64,000 bases of DNA. Origin: Perca fluviatilis (lineage: Eukaryota > Chordata > Actinopteri > Perciformes > Percidae). How positions within the stretch are numbered: the stretch's first letter is position 1; every line of letters starts with the position of its first letter. The DNA lies in NCBI RefSeq assembly GCF_010015445.1, contig NC_053134.1, positions 14,666,629-14,730,628 on the forward strand. Direction: 5' to 3'. This document shows, one piece after another, positions 31,510-42,566 of the stretch. The notes below the pieces were generated by a model. The model made no database searches. It was given only the letters and a program-made list of their open reading frames with translations, and was not told the DNA's origin. Made by a program: the position numbers and the translations under genes.

Positions 31510-32435
31510 CTCAGACCTGAATTTCAACAGCCACATTAAGACAATTACAAAGTCAGCCTATTATCACCTTAAGAATATATCAAGGGTTAAAGGACTTATG
31601 TCTCTTCCATACTTTTATTTTCAGTAGACTTGACTACTGTAACAGTGTCTTTACAGGTCTCCCTAAAAAATCAATCAGACAGCTGCAGCTATTCAGAACG
31701 CTGCTGCTCGAGTTCTCACTAAGACCAAGAAAGTGGATAACATCACTCCAGTTCTGAAGTCTTTACACTGGCTTCCTGTGCCTCAAGAATTGATTTCAAA
31801 ATACTTGTGCTGGTTTATAAATCCCTAAATGGTTTAGGGCCAAAATACATTTCTCACCTGCTACTACACTATGAACCACCCAGGTCTGCTTTCTGTCCCC
31901 AGAGTCAGAACTAAACAGGGAGAAGCAGCGTTCAGTTTTTATGCTCCACATATCTGGAACAGACTCCCAGAAAACTGCAGGTCCGCCGCAACTCTCAGTT
32001 CTTCTAAATCAAGGCTGAAGACCTTTCTTTTTGATGTTGCCTTTCTTTAAATAATTGTTCATTTCTTATACTGAAGTTGCATTGTTGAAACTGTATGACA
32101 ATCTATACAAGCATATAAAGAGAATTTAAAAGTAAGACCGGTGGGACCGGCTCGTTCTGGGAACAGCAAGGATTGCGGGTGGATTACGTGTATAGAGCAA
32201 CGGCTTATACATTGTCCCATACTAGCAGCCTAAAATCTCGTCTTTTATCTGTTTTTATATTTTTAACTGTTTTTAACTGCTCTTTAATGTTTAATTTCTT
32301 ATACTGCACTTTAACTTTTATTCTCGTATTTTATCGTTTTTTTATTTTTTTATCGTTCTTATGTAAAGCACTTTGAATTGCCCTGTTGCTGAAATGTGCT
32401 ACACAAATAAAGCTGCCTTGCCTTGCCTTGCAATG
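31510..32435 (+). pseudogene. 3' end of an L2-type LINE, nested in a hAT
   Basis: The plus strand encodes DLNFNSHIKTITKSAYYHLK near 31528, then IQNAAARVLTKTKKVDNITP and VLKSLHWLPV (about 31694-31780), and FYAPHIWNRLPENCR (about 31938-31982), the conserved C-terminal end of fish L2/Jockey-type ORF2. Stops and frame changes interrupt it. The 3' UTR ends TGTAAAGCACTTTGAATTGC and ACAAATAAAGCTGCC, followed by a CCTTG repeat tail (32413-32431), as expected of L2 elements. 5' truncation near 31510 is typical of LINE insertion. About 32120-32170 may be an extra insertion. Confidence 0.85.
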
Positions 32436-32439
32436 GGTA

Positions 32440-32660
32440 TACTGTAATTGTTTCCCTTCCAGCATTAGACTTGCCCATCCTAGAGCGGAGCATTGCAGAG
32501 CGACAACCCCATAGGTTTTTTGTAACGCTACCGTGTAAAGAATCAGCCTCATCTGGCTCATTTTCTGTAGTTTCTGTAGACCAACATTAATGTCTGCTGC
32601 AGTGTCACTCGAAGAGGCAGTAGCTTCAGGGGCAGGCTTATCAAAACACTGAAAGAGTGT
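32440..32660 (-). pseudogene. hAT transposase N-terminal remnant
   Basis: The minus strand around 32655-32580 reads FDKPAPEATASSSDTAADIN, followed after a frame change by STETTENEPDEADSLHGSVT (about 32578-32520). The FxKPAPE-type start and acidic serine-rich text are typical of the N-terminal region of fish hAT or ZMYM1-like transposases. The zinc finger and catalytic parts are missing, cut by the LINE insertion. The match to that protein family is from memory. Confidence 0.5.
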
Positions 32661-32970
32661 AGTTTAAATATGCTTGTGTTTCATATATCTACTTTAGTGA
32701 TTCACATTAGTTAATTTAAATTTTGCGACAGAGAATGACCGCCAAGCGTCTGTGTTGTTCCTAGGCAACTCGCAACACAGACGGGGTGAATTTATGAACC
32801 TAAGTGTAAAAGTTCTATCACAAAACAATCATCGTTACGTAACGTTATCTTTGCATTTTTGTAAGTGGGTATACGGAAATCCTTGACCTTTCCTAGTGGG
32901 TATACTCCATATACCTGCGTATCATGTAGACTGCACCACTGGCTTTACACATCTGAGTGTGTTTGAAATA

Positions 32971-32996
32971 TGTGTGTGTGTGTGTGTGTGTGTGTG
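32971..32996. repeat. (TG)n microsatellite
   Basis: About 13 TG units, just outside the hAT target duplication. Confidence 0.93.
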
Positions 32997-33224
32997 GTAT
33001 GCACGTTATCATAGGTATTTGATGTTGAATGCAATCATTTAATAGGGCTGGAACTGTGCATTTAAGTGTGCTTACATACTTTCCCCTGTATGTATATGCG
33101 TAGTTGAGAGTACTGTATGGAACTGTAGAAATGTGCGTGTATAGTTTGTTGCTTTCATGCTGATTTTTGCTCCCTCTCAGCAGTGGACCAACCCCACTAG
33201 CTCAGAGCTGTCAATCAAAAACAG

Positions 33225-33259
<35 letters not shown>

Positions 33260-33531
33260 TATTCATACACAGCACAAAAAACCCTGCAGAAACACTAAAG
33301 GTCATACACGTACACACACTGATTTGGTCAAACAGGCAGGGGCAAAGACATACTGTACAGTACGCACAATCAAACAAACTGCCAAAATTACTGGAGTACA
33401 GAGATTTCAGTAAATTCCTGTCAGCTGGTATGGTAATGGCAATCAAAAAGGAGTTCAGAGTGGATCAGGTAGAGGTGGAGATGGTGTTGTCATGGATGTT
33501 GATAATGAGGTAAATGCAGCCAAGCGTTCAC
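32997..33531. other. Non-coding spacer with a (CA)n run at 33227-33258
   Basis: About 15 CA units at 33227-33258 give rise to a His/Thr open frame. The rest is unremarkable; no exon seen. Confidence 0.5.
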
Positions 33532-33535
33532 TTAA

Positions 33536-33800
33536 AGGTGCTGTAGGTAGGATTGCAAAGATCCAGGACAAGCCAAAAAATGTGAACATCGACAACTTCT
33601 CAGTCCCTCCCCTTTTTCTGCTAAAGCCCAAAACTGTCTCCTAAGCCCCTCCCTCCACAAGGGAGAATGAATGCGTGTGAATGAGCAGTGATTGACACAC
33701 AGTTTTTCCCATCCACTGATTGTTTGTGTCCATTAATAAAAGCTTAATTGCTTCATTTTTGTTTCCAATAATCAGGTTTTAGACCATATTTAATGCATGT
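33536..33800. mobile_element. Left part of a TTAA transposon (AGGTGCTGTAG end)
   Basis: TTAA (33532-33535) is followed by AGGTGCTGTAGGTAGGATTG, then AAAGATCCAGGACAAGCC, CTGCTAAAGCCCAAAACTGT and GAGCAGTGATTGACACACAG, all familiar from a very common teleost TTAA family. Similarity fades after about 33800 and no right end is present. A separate right-hand part of the same family is at 42567-42744. Confidence 0.72.
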
Positions 33801-34267
33801 TTATTTCCGCCAGTACAACCTTTCTTGAGGCTACTGTAAATCCCATCAGAGCTGTGTTTACTTTCCTTGCAAAACTGACAGTCACAAATAGCATGACCTT
33901 AGTAAATCCAGTGGCATACACAATCAACCTCTGTTAACAGGCATCATCCTACTATTTGAGCGATCCTCCCTCTAACACATATGCAATGAGGATAGAGGGG
34001 CACCTTGCAGACACTCGCACAAATGACCCACAAAGTCCGTTGCGTCTGCTTGATAAATACACTGTATGTGTTTGGGGCAGAATGTGTATTCTTTGCCTAA
34101 AAAACAGGCGCAAAAGCCTTAGTAAACCTGGCTCTATGTGTTTAAATTAGTACCATTAACCATTAATGTATGCTATTTACCAAATAAATGTAATATATTT
34201 TGTTATATTTTTCCCTCTATTTCATTAGTGATTCAAAAAGACAAAAACAAACAAAATCTCTATGCAA
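33801..34267. other. Non-coding spacer
   Basis: No recognised feature. Confidence 0.35.
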
Positions 34268-34269
34268 AA

Positions 34270-34305
<36 letters not shown>

Positions 34306-34396
34306 AAACATTTTTTTTTTTTGTGTGCCCAAACAACAGGCCCCTCCCCTTCCTCTTCCCCAACCCCATTATTTTTTTTTTGTTTTTTTATTTTTT
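34268..34396. repeat. Poly(T)-rich tract
   Basis: Runs of about 34, 12 and 9 T are separated by ACAAAAAACA and by a C-rich patch CCCCTCCCCTTCCTCTTCCC. It may be the reverse of one or more retroposon A-tails. No retroposon body is identifiable. Length in the assembly may be unreliable. Confidence 0.8.
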
Positions 34397-34821
34397 AAAT
34401 ATCATGGGGAAAAAAACAATATGAAATGTACTGCTGTAAATCCAAACTTCCATTTGGAGTAACCCACACACATTAGCATACAGTACTTAGTGCATTTGAC
34501 AACGAACCAAGGGTTAAGAACTACCCCATGAGAGAAAATATAACAGCACCAGCAGACCACTGGATGTTTGTACTGTAAGTGTGAACAAAATACAGAGGGA
34601 AAAAAAGAGCAGCAGAACTCTATCAAAAATACTACCTGTGTGGAAAAAAACTATGTACAAGCTGAAACCACAAGAAAAGCCTGGGAACCACATTATCATA
34701 GGGTACTACTGTATGTTATTTACAATAGTACCATTGGACAGTTGTATAATAGACCCTTTTTACAATGTCAGTTATGTCTATTTATAATTGCACCAACGCT
34801 TACTTTCCTCTTACTTGAAAC

Positions 34822-34831
34822 GCACACACGC

Positions 34832-34880
<49 letters not shown>
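34822..34880. repeat. (CA)n microsatellite with CG interruptions
   Basis: CGCACACACGCACACGCACA followed by about 20 CA units. Confidence 0.95.
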
Positions 34881-34882
<2 letters not shown>

Positions 34883-37080
34883 AGATATTCAATAGTACCT
34901 ATTTTTTGCCATTACATTGCAATCATGTATAGCAAATATACAGTATTCTGAGCAAACATGGATATACTGCAATAAATGCATGTGGATAATTAGTGTATTC
35001 TGTACAATTGTGCAAATATTTAATAGGCTGATTCCAAAAAAGAGAAATTCAATATTATGTAAGTGCTTTTTAAGGCATATAGACTAAGGACTGATGGCAC
35101 AAAGTAAGCTAATTCGTTATAATGTTCAGATTATAATGGGCTATACCCCAAAGAGTTCTCTCTCGCTCTCTCTGACCAGCTCTTTCCACCTCACCTGCTC
35201 TTAATCCCGCTGTCACAGTATTAAGTAAACACACCACGAAGAATCACTCCTCTACATGAACTAGGTGGTGCTGGAACTTGCAATGTTGTGACTATTCGAA
35301 GAGATAGTTGGAGATTAGCTGGCTAGCTAACCAGCCCAGCTGGGCTACTGTGTCAGTCACAATAGCCCCTGGAGCTTCTCTCTATTGTATCTCTAGTACT
35401 GTTCTGTTTACTTCCCCCTGGCACCATTTTGTTGAATAAAAAATGATTGAAGGAGGACAATAAGCTGTCTGAGCTTGCTAACAGTCAGTAAGCAAAGTTT
35501 AGCAAAGTTGAGCTATACGCGAATCATTTGCACAGATCAATTTCGCCTCCTCGAGTGAATGCTCTGATCACGGCAATTCTGTTGGAATGAATAAATCCTG
35601 GTGTTCCTGGCCCTTAAAGCTTCCCTAATCATAATTCATTCCTGTACACTTTACCACCAATGGTGGCTTACTAATTCATTTTTTTTTAATAATACTTCTA
35701 TTCCTTATATCCTACTGTTTTTTTAAATCCCATTTGCAAATTTCCATCCCATCATCAGATTATTTTATCTAACTCTCTTGCCTTTACAGGCTGCCCTTTA
35801 TCATTGGTCTGAGACAATATCATTTTTACTTTTAGTGGTATACAGCTATTGGATTGGGGGCATAAGTCGACCTGATAATATCCTTCCAGGCCTCTAGAAT
35901 TCAGCTGATTAAGCATTGTCCCCTATAATTGCCTTAGCTATAAGAAAGATATGGGGGTATTCTTGAATTACAGCAATCTATTAGCTTTTTGTTCAAAACC
36001 TAATTTCACTACTCTAAATTCCAAAAAAGAGAAAAAGAGCTGAGGTATCTAGCAGAGCAGAAAAAGCACACTTTTTACTGTTGATGTCACAGTTTCAAAT
36101 ACTGGACCGCTGACAACCGTGATTGCATATGATAAAAGTTTATTTTCAAGAGTTACAGTTATGTAAGTGTGTAGTCATACTGTAAAGGTTTTAGGTTTCT
36201 GGAGACTGTAAACATCAAACATCAGTATGCCTGTTACTTCAGGAGAATAGTTGAGAGGGAGCAGTTTTATTTGCATGTTTAACCTTCTCTCGCTCTCATC
36301 TTTTTCTTCTCGGTCTATCATGTCATATCAAATCAGACCAAGAGGAGCAAACAAGTCAGCATTCCATTTCCATTTAATGAGTGATGCTGATGGCCCACTT
36401 CCATATTAATAAAAATCATATGCTAATTATTGTTTTGAGCCAGTTAATTAAAAATAAGCGAGCTAATAAGTGTTTATTTATGGTACTCAACTGACTCGGG
36501 AACAAGCTCACAGGTCACAAACATTCCCTCCTCATTAGACAAAGATCTATCAAACTTTAATGTGGCTACACTGATCAGTCACAACACGTAATACTGCTTT
36601 ATGCTGAGTATAAAGCTGCAATTAGTTGAATGGCAGTTCATTTGCCTTGCGTATTCATTAGGGGATGATTCACATATTTACGTATGTAACGCAATCATCC
36701 TTGTTTTTATCCTTGTGTGGATTTGGGTCTTTTGATACACCGAAAAACACTTTGTGATGAAGTTTGGCTAGTTTGTTGACCTCTGTCAACATTTATCTTC
36801 TGGGCTGTTCTAATGGGGTTAAACAGCATTTCTTTGAATAAATTTTTTTTTTCTTCTAATCCTTATTTTTCACACTAGTCTTTTAGCACATTTAATTGCA
36901 TTTTATCACACAAACAGTATTACTTATGTATGTGACAAATAAACCTTTGAATGTATCACTTACCCACTCCTATCTTAACAAATACTGTATAACTCCCATT
37001 TAGTATGTGTCTTTTAGGCTGCCATATTGTCTCCTCTATATTTGTCTCTGGCTGATGTCTTGAATCTGCTAAAATATAAG
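34881..37080. other. Non-coding region with an enhancer-like block at 36320-36600
   Basis: No exon. The block 36320-36600 is dense in homeodomain- and POU-type cores: CATATTAATAAAAATCATAT, ATGCTAATTATTG, CCAGTTAATTAAAAATAAGC and CTAATAAGTGTTTATTTATG, with no simple repeats. That makes it a good candidate conserved developmental enhancer. A CTAGCTGGCTAGC-rich patch lies at 35310-35340. Conservation cannot be tested here. Confidence 0.35.
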
Positions 37081-37493
37081 TAGTGGTGCACGATATATCG
37101 GCCGCCGATATAATATCGGCCGATATGGTCATTTTTTTACACATCGGTATCGTTCCGATGTCAAAATAGGGTCGATGAATAGGGCCGATGTGAATCATTC
37201 CTGTGTATTTGACGTGTGTTTGAGAATTTAGATCTAAATCTGACCTGTGTAGGGCAGTAATACGCTTAACAGCGTCTATACTGCCGAAATCAGAAGAAGA
37301 AGAAGCAGCAGCAGCGAGTCTGGGGGCGGGGATGTTGGTTTGTACCTTATGTCAATGGTTTTTGCAGACAGAATCTGCCGGCGAAGTGGGACACTGGAAA
37401 ATTTAGTAGACCACCGGCCCTCGGTGGGCAGGGGAGAGATGAATGTTCAGAAACAAGAGGTTGCTGCGGCCTGCCGTACAGGTTAGTTTGACC

Positions 37494-37588
37494 AGCGGGC
37501 AGCAGCGGCGGCCGGAGAGGGCAGTGGCCGGAGCGGGCAGCAGCGACGGCCGGAGCGGGCAGCGGCCGGAGCGGGCAGCGGCCGGATC
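37494..37588. repeat. GC-rich minisatellite (GCGGGCAGCGGCCGGA)n
   Basis: Five imperfect units end in GCCGGA: three with the core GCGGGCAGCGGCCGGA or an AGCGAC/AGCGGC expansion, and one GGGCAGTGGCCGGA variant. Unit length is 14-23 bp. GC content is over 75 percent in an otherwise AT-rich neighbourhood. It explains the Arg/Gly/Ala-rich open frames on both strands. Confidence 0.88.
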
Positions 37589-37681
37589 GGAGCGATCATG
37601 GGGGGACATTCTCAGCGGTGAAACGCAAACGGGGGCTGGAGTATAGCTAACCTAGCTAGGTGGAAAGCTAACGCTAGCCAG

Positions 37682-37800
37682 CCACCTGTTCCATCAATGC
37701 TGCTTGCAAGTGTCTGCTCATTAGACAACAAACTGGAGTACATCCAACTTCAACGAAACTCCCATCGCGAGTTCAGAGACTGCTGTTTTTCTTGTTGTGG
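37682..37800 (+). pseudogene. LINE endonuclease N-terminal fragment inside the hAT-like element
   Basis: The plus strand reads PPVPSMLLASVCSLDNKLEY, then IQLQRNSHREFRDCCFSCCG. This matches my recollection of the start of fish LINE endonuclease domains (LLANVRSLDNKLD...REFRDCCVFVFTETWL). About 40 codons are intact, and the catalytic part downstream is absent. A CCGG|GTAAGAG donor-like site follows at 37812. The LINE piece was either inserted here or captured by the transposon. Confidence 0.6.
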
Positions 37801-38217
37801 AAACATGTTGCCGGGTAAGAGTGGAGATGGGCTGTGTTAACACGGGCTTTAATTAGCTGCTTGTATCCAACGAAATGCTAACTGCTGGGGGAGTTTGTGA
37901 CTAGTAAATGCCGACCATTATACATTTCACGCAAATTTACAACTGTGTTTATAATCGGCTACATTTAGCTATTGCACACACACGTAAAGTTCAGCTAACG
38001 CATACTAGCATTAGCGCTTGGTGGACTGTAAACACCTGTTTCGTATGTCGTTTTTATATGTTTTAAATGTGTAACCATTAGAGCCACGTTGAAATGTTGT
38101 TTCGTGTATATGGTTGAAATGACAATAAAACACATTTGGGTTGAGTTGAACGCTGCCTCACTGTCGGTCTGTAAATGGTAGGCATGGCTTGGGAGTGGAG
38201 TCTAAGCAGCGAAGCAA

Positions 38218-38238
38218 GTGCATTCTGGGATTTGGTGT
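38218..38238 (-). promoter_or_regulatory. ZNF143/SBF-type motif inside the hAT-like element
   Basis: The plus strand GTGCATTCTGGGATTTGGTG is, reversed, CACCAAATCCCAGAATGCAC. The CCCAGAATGC half matches the ZNF143 consensus exactly and the ACTACAATT half is partly changed. It is the second repeat family in the window with this motif. Confidence 0.55.
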
Positions 38239-38891
38239 CTTTCATCCATATGAGCCAAAAACACATTTTCTGGCTTATCTCGGCCTAGAAGGCACCAATT
38301 TCTATAATTTTGAGGGTTAGGCCTAACCCTAAAGTACTTGGCAGTTACTGTACTTACAGTTCAGAAGACTGTAAAAGCCAGTGTCTGTTCAGTCCAGTTT
38401 GTTCTGGCTCCATTTTTTTTACATTTTACCTTTTTCAATACTTTTGGCTTTGGCCATTTAAGGCCTACTACGGTACTTTAAAGTTTTGAACTGTTGTACA
38501 ATGTTCACAGACTACAGTGACTTGGTCTCAAGTGAGTTAGATGTTTATTGTGAATACTCTTGGCTGGTTGGCTTATTCATAGTGTGAATTCAGGACACAC
38601 TTGTATCCTTTTAAAAATTTATTTTTATATAAATATTTTTTTTTTCTTCTGAAAATCTGATGACAGTCATATTTTGCACACAGGTAAAGGTGCCCAATAT
38701 CAGCGATTTCTTAAAATAAATCACAAAAGTAAAAACAATGCGTTTTGGTAAATAGTTCCTTATTTGATTATCATAAAAATGTGTTTTCTGTACAGAGATA
38801 TCGACATCGGTAAATATCGGTATCGGCCATAACCGCAATATTAATATCGGTTATCGGTATCGGCCAAAATTTTCACATCGGTGCATCAGTA

Positions 38892-40832
38892 AATATACAA
38901 AGTACAAGTACAAAAGAAATCATAAAAAGAGATGGGAAGCACTGTTAGTATTTAGCTGTAGGTCAGATGAGCAGACCTTTAGATATATCAAATAAAAGCG
39001 ATCATTCACATTACAGGCAGCTTGGAAAGCATTTAAAGTGTACTGAATAGTGCACCACATAAGTGTGAAACATTGAGGCCAGTGTATTTTCAAACATGAT
39101 TATGGTAATCACCATTGTTACCCTTAATTGCAGCACAAAGGCCAAAGTATACAGAATTACCAGCATGTTATTATAATAGTGATTATGTAAATTAACACAG
39201 AATTACAATCAAGCTCAGATTGTTTGCTGCACGCTTTGATCTGCCCAGTAGCTATAGAATTCGTATGAAGACAGATCAAACCCTCCAGTCTATTGAGTGT
39301 TTCTGTTATGTAATAATTGTTGAGTTTAGTGAAATGCTTTTGTTTTTATGGTTGAACCTTCAAGCTTCATTTCCATTGTCTGTTTAACTGTGCAGAAAGA
39401 GAGAATGAGGCAGTGATCTTTGTAAAACAAACATTATTTCCATAAAAGTAATGTGTCTGTGTGTGCGCACAAGTGTATGTAGGATTGCATAAAAGCGTGC
39501 ATGCTTTTTTGCTTTTGTATGTGTGTATGAATTAGTGATGCAGCTAACAATGATGTTAATGGCAATACTGAGCCCCAAAAAAACAAAGGCCACATATGGA
39601 GAAATACAAGCCTCAGTTCAGTTTCTCTGCATTAATCATTCGCTGACAGCAAAACAAATATTAACATATCAAATATTAACATAAATTCCCACGAGACATT
39701 CCTACCACTCCAGAACTAAAACAGGCGATTTAATACCACATTTGAAACTCAAGTTAAAGGAATCTTTTCATGTCCGTGCAGGAAAAGTGCAAAGTGCTTC
39801 AATGGAAAACAGCGGAGAGATGATTTAACATGACATTGTTTGGTGATTTGCCTATAGAGGCAACATTTACCTTGAACAGAATTCAATTCATGCACATTGC
39901 CTGACATTTTACAGTTATCTATGTAAGTGAATATGAATCGGAAAGCTAGAAAATGGGCCAAGAATCAAATCACTTGACACTTTTCCTGATACATAAGATG
40001 CTGATATTCCATATTTTAATGAAATATAGGAACATATTTTGATTTTCTTAAACTGCCATCATTAGAATATTAGAACTCTGATTTTTTTAATGAAAAAAAA
40101 AAGTTTCAATGAATTATTGATGTACCTTTTAGGTTTTTTTTATGCTCAATGATGTCTTTTATATGATCTTCTTCTACTGTCTTGTCAGTCATGCCTAATT
40201 TAAAAATCTAAATTCAAATCATCAATAACATGTTTTATGAACAATGGGATCAAACCTTTACATCTCTTTTGTGTAATTCCCAAACACTGAGGTATCGACA
40301 CGCTGAGACACAGGTCAGGTCTCTTGGCTCTTATTATATTCTGATACAATCACTAATTAACCAAGACACAATACAACACAAGCTGTACCGTAGTAGAAAG
40401 ACATCTGTGATGGTATATGTATGAAATATGTGCTATCTTTCCTTTCATTGCAGCTATCTGGCTCCACAGGGATTATTTTCTCAGTCTGCAGGTCTTTTGT
40501 TTCCTTGATGATCATCAGGAGACACGAGGACAAAAAGAAGAGATGCCCTTTTACATTATATTATTAAAAGATGATAAGTATTCCTACTACACTGGACATC
40601 TTTTCAACTTTCTGTCTCCAGTTCCTACCTTTTGTCTGTCTCTTTATCAGTGTGTCTTGCAGCATTGATCCATAGCTGCCTTGACTTGTACATGATTGAC
40701 AGTCACAGACATTCATGTTCATCTAACTTGGTAAACATCATCAGGTCAAAAGTTCACCCTGTCCCACACTTTGACTGATGACAAATACCTGCAAAACTAA
40801 AGACATTCTTCAGCCTCAGCTGTACTTTGTTT
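38892..40832. other. Non-coding region, nothing firmly recognised
   Basis: AT-rich sequence with short featureless open frames. No TIR pair, SINE boxes or exon-like stretch could be supported. Confidence 0.35.
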
Positions 40833-41035
40833 AGGGCTAATTGGCAAATGTTAGCGGGCTAAGACGCTAAACTTGGATGGTATATGTGGTAAACATTATA
40901 TCTGCTGAATATCAGCATGTTAGCATTGTCACTGTACAGTAGCTATGTTGGTATGCTGATGTTAGCATTAAGCTTGAAACACTGTGCCTAAGTATAGCCT
41001 CGCAGAGCTGCTAGCATGGCTGTAGTCTTGTTTTG
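40833..41035. repeat. Dispersed teleost repeat rich in GCTAA/TTAGC
   Basis: Phrases GGCAAATGTTAGCGGGCTAA, GACGCTAAACTTGGATGGT, TATCAGCATGTTAGCATTGT and GCAGAGCTGCTAGCATGGCT recall a common fish repeat whose class I do not know. GTTAGCAT/ATGCTAAC words occur in both orientations, giving hairpin potential. Confidence 0.6.
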
Positions 41036-42189
41036 TCACAATGCAAATTTATTTAGTCTAATATTGTATGTGCTGTCTGGCTGTTCGGGGTGGAGGGTTC
41101 TGTTATTTTGTTTTTGTTTAAAAGCAATAAAAAAGTATTTTAAAAAAGAAAAGAAAAAGAACTTCGCATTGGCCTGTGTATAGAAATTAATTGAAAATGT
41201 ATGTGTAATATGTGTTATGTGTAATAAGAAGAGCAGCACAAGCAAAACTAACAGGTGGCATTTAGATATGTAAATTGATGCTTGTAAAAAGACGTTTGGC
41301 CATCATACTTACAATATGTTTCCTGTCAGTTTGAAAAGATATAAATTATACTTGAGGAAGTGACACCAGTGTTTGGCAGGAGAACTAAGACTGCAGTGTA
41401 TCCCACGTGTAAATAAAATCCAGCTTAATTACCTCTGGATATGATGCATTTTACAGTGTTTCCAGGTGTAAAGGAAACCTGTTGAGTCTGCCTGTCAATC
41501 TGTCTCCTCCTGCGCTTATGTTACCACGTCTCTTATCTCAGTCTGCCTTCTTACGTCTATCACCCGGTCTTTCTCACTTTCTCGTTTCCCCATCTGCCTC
41601 AGCTACAGGGATCAAATCCTCAGGTTTAATTGTCTCCTGCCCTTTGGACTTATCCGCACTCCCAAACTGGCAGGGTGTCTCTGGGATTTTCAAGCCTTTA
41701 CCCTTTAAAAACATTCATTCATAGGGACAATGTTTAAGCCACTCCGTAACATCCCCTGGACATCCGCGATTTAGCTCAGCTTAATACAATATTTAATCCT
41801 TCAATTATGATAAGGATAACACAGAGAGGACAGACACAGAAAGGAAAGGGGGAGGAGAAGATAGAAGTTGAAGCAAGAAAGGCAGGGCTTGACCTGACAT
41901 GTTATTGGCTGGTCTGGCCCTCTTTGATAGCAGCGGTGTAATGTTTGACCCCACTGGGAGAAAGAAAAAGGGCAATATAGGGTTGGGGGTGGTGGGGGCT
42001 TAAGTGAGAGTAGGAGGACTAGTGTTTGACCCCTTTCACGGAGTAATTGGCTACAGCCTTTTCTTACACAGAGACATGGAGGTGGGAGAAATGTGATGGA
42101 AAAAAGTTAAGTACAGGTGATGCCCGAGCATGAGAGACAGGAAGGGTGAGATACAAAAAAATGTGTATATCCAGATTGTTATGAGCCTT
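41036..42189. other. Non-coding region
   Basis: No exon or recognised repeat. A purine-rich stretch runs from about 41815 to 41885. The 80-codon plus frame near 41482 has no recognisable motif. Confidence 0.35.
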
Positions 42190-42200
42190 AACTTTCTTCT

Positions 42201-42407
42201 TTTTTTTTTTTTTTTTTTTAAGATAATTTTTTGGGCATTTTCAGCCTTTATTTTGATAGGACAGCAGAAGACATGAAAGGGGAGAGAGAGGGGGGCTTGA
42301 CATGCAGCAAAGGGCCGCAGGTCGGAGTCGAACCCGGGCCCGCTGCATCGAAGAGTAAACCTCTATATATGGGCGCCCGCTCTACCAACTGAGCTATCTA
42401 GTCACCC
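42201..42407 (-). mobile_element. tRNA-derived SINE with perfect 11-bp TSD, minus strand
   Basis: An exact target duplication AACTTTCTTCT lies at 42190-42200 and 42408-42418. On the minus strand the copy has A box TAGCTCAGTTGGTAGAG (42396-42380) and B box GGTTCGACTCC (42334-42324), both near-perfect polymerase III promoters. The body is CTCTCTCCCCTTTCATGTCT and the copy ends in a 3' A run (T run at 42201-42219). This is the youngest and best-preserved SINE in the window. Confidence 0.95.
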
Positions 42408-42566
42408 AACTTTCTTCTCTTTTTAATGGTTTTATTGAAATGGCCAGTTGAGATAGGCAGTCTGCCTCAGACCCTGAAAATTAGCAAATTTTGGTTCTAC
42501 CAAGGCAGCAAGAAAGGGTTCTAAATAAAAAAAGATGAGTGTATTGATTGAAAGAGGAGGAACAAC

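Larger units (their letters stand above)
31478..32941 (-). mobile_element. hAT transposon relic carrying a nested L2 LINE
   Basis: The left end CAGTGGTGGAGTCTAG (31478) and the reverse complement of the right end, CAGTGGTGCAGTCTACATG (to 32941), are inverted repeats. Flanks GTTTTACA (31470-31477) and GCTTTACA (32942-32949) are an 8-bp duplication with one change. Only a few bases of the transposon remain between the left end and the LINE insertion. The right 500 bp carries coding remnants on the minus strand, so the transposase gene ran right to left. Confidence 0.82.
37081..38891. mobile_element. 1.8-kb hAT-like element with CCGATATCGG-rich ends
   Basis: The left end TAGTGGTGCACGATATATCG and the reverse complement of the right end, TACTGATGCACCGATGTGAA, are imperfect inverted repeats. 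Subterminal CGGCCGATATNGG/TATCGGTATCGGC words are repeated at both ends, a pattern familiar from teleost hAT elements. Flanks AATATAAG (37073-37080) and AATATACA (38892-38899) match at 6 of 8 positions, a plausible worn duplication. Inside are a GC-rich minisatellite, a LINE endonuclease fragment and a ZNF143-type site. No transposase frame was recognised. Confidence 0.8.

Noticed and set aside
34268..34396. Poly(T) runs as the A-tail of a processed pseudogene on the minus strand
   Set aside because: No gene-like sequence lies on the expected side, and no duplication was found.
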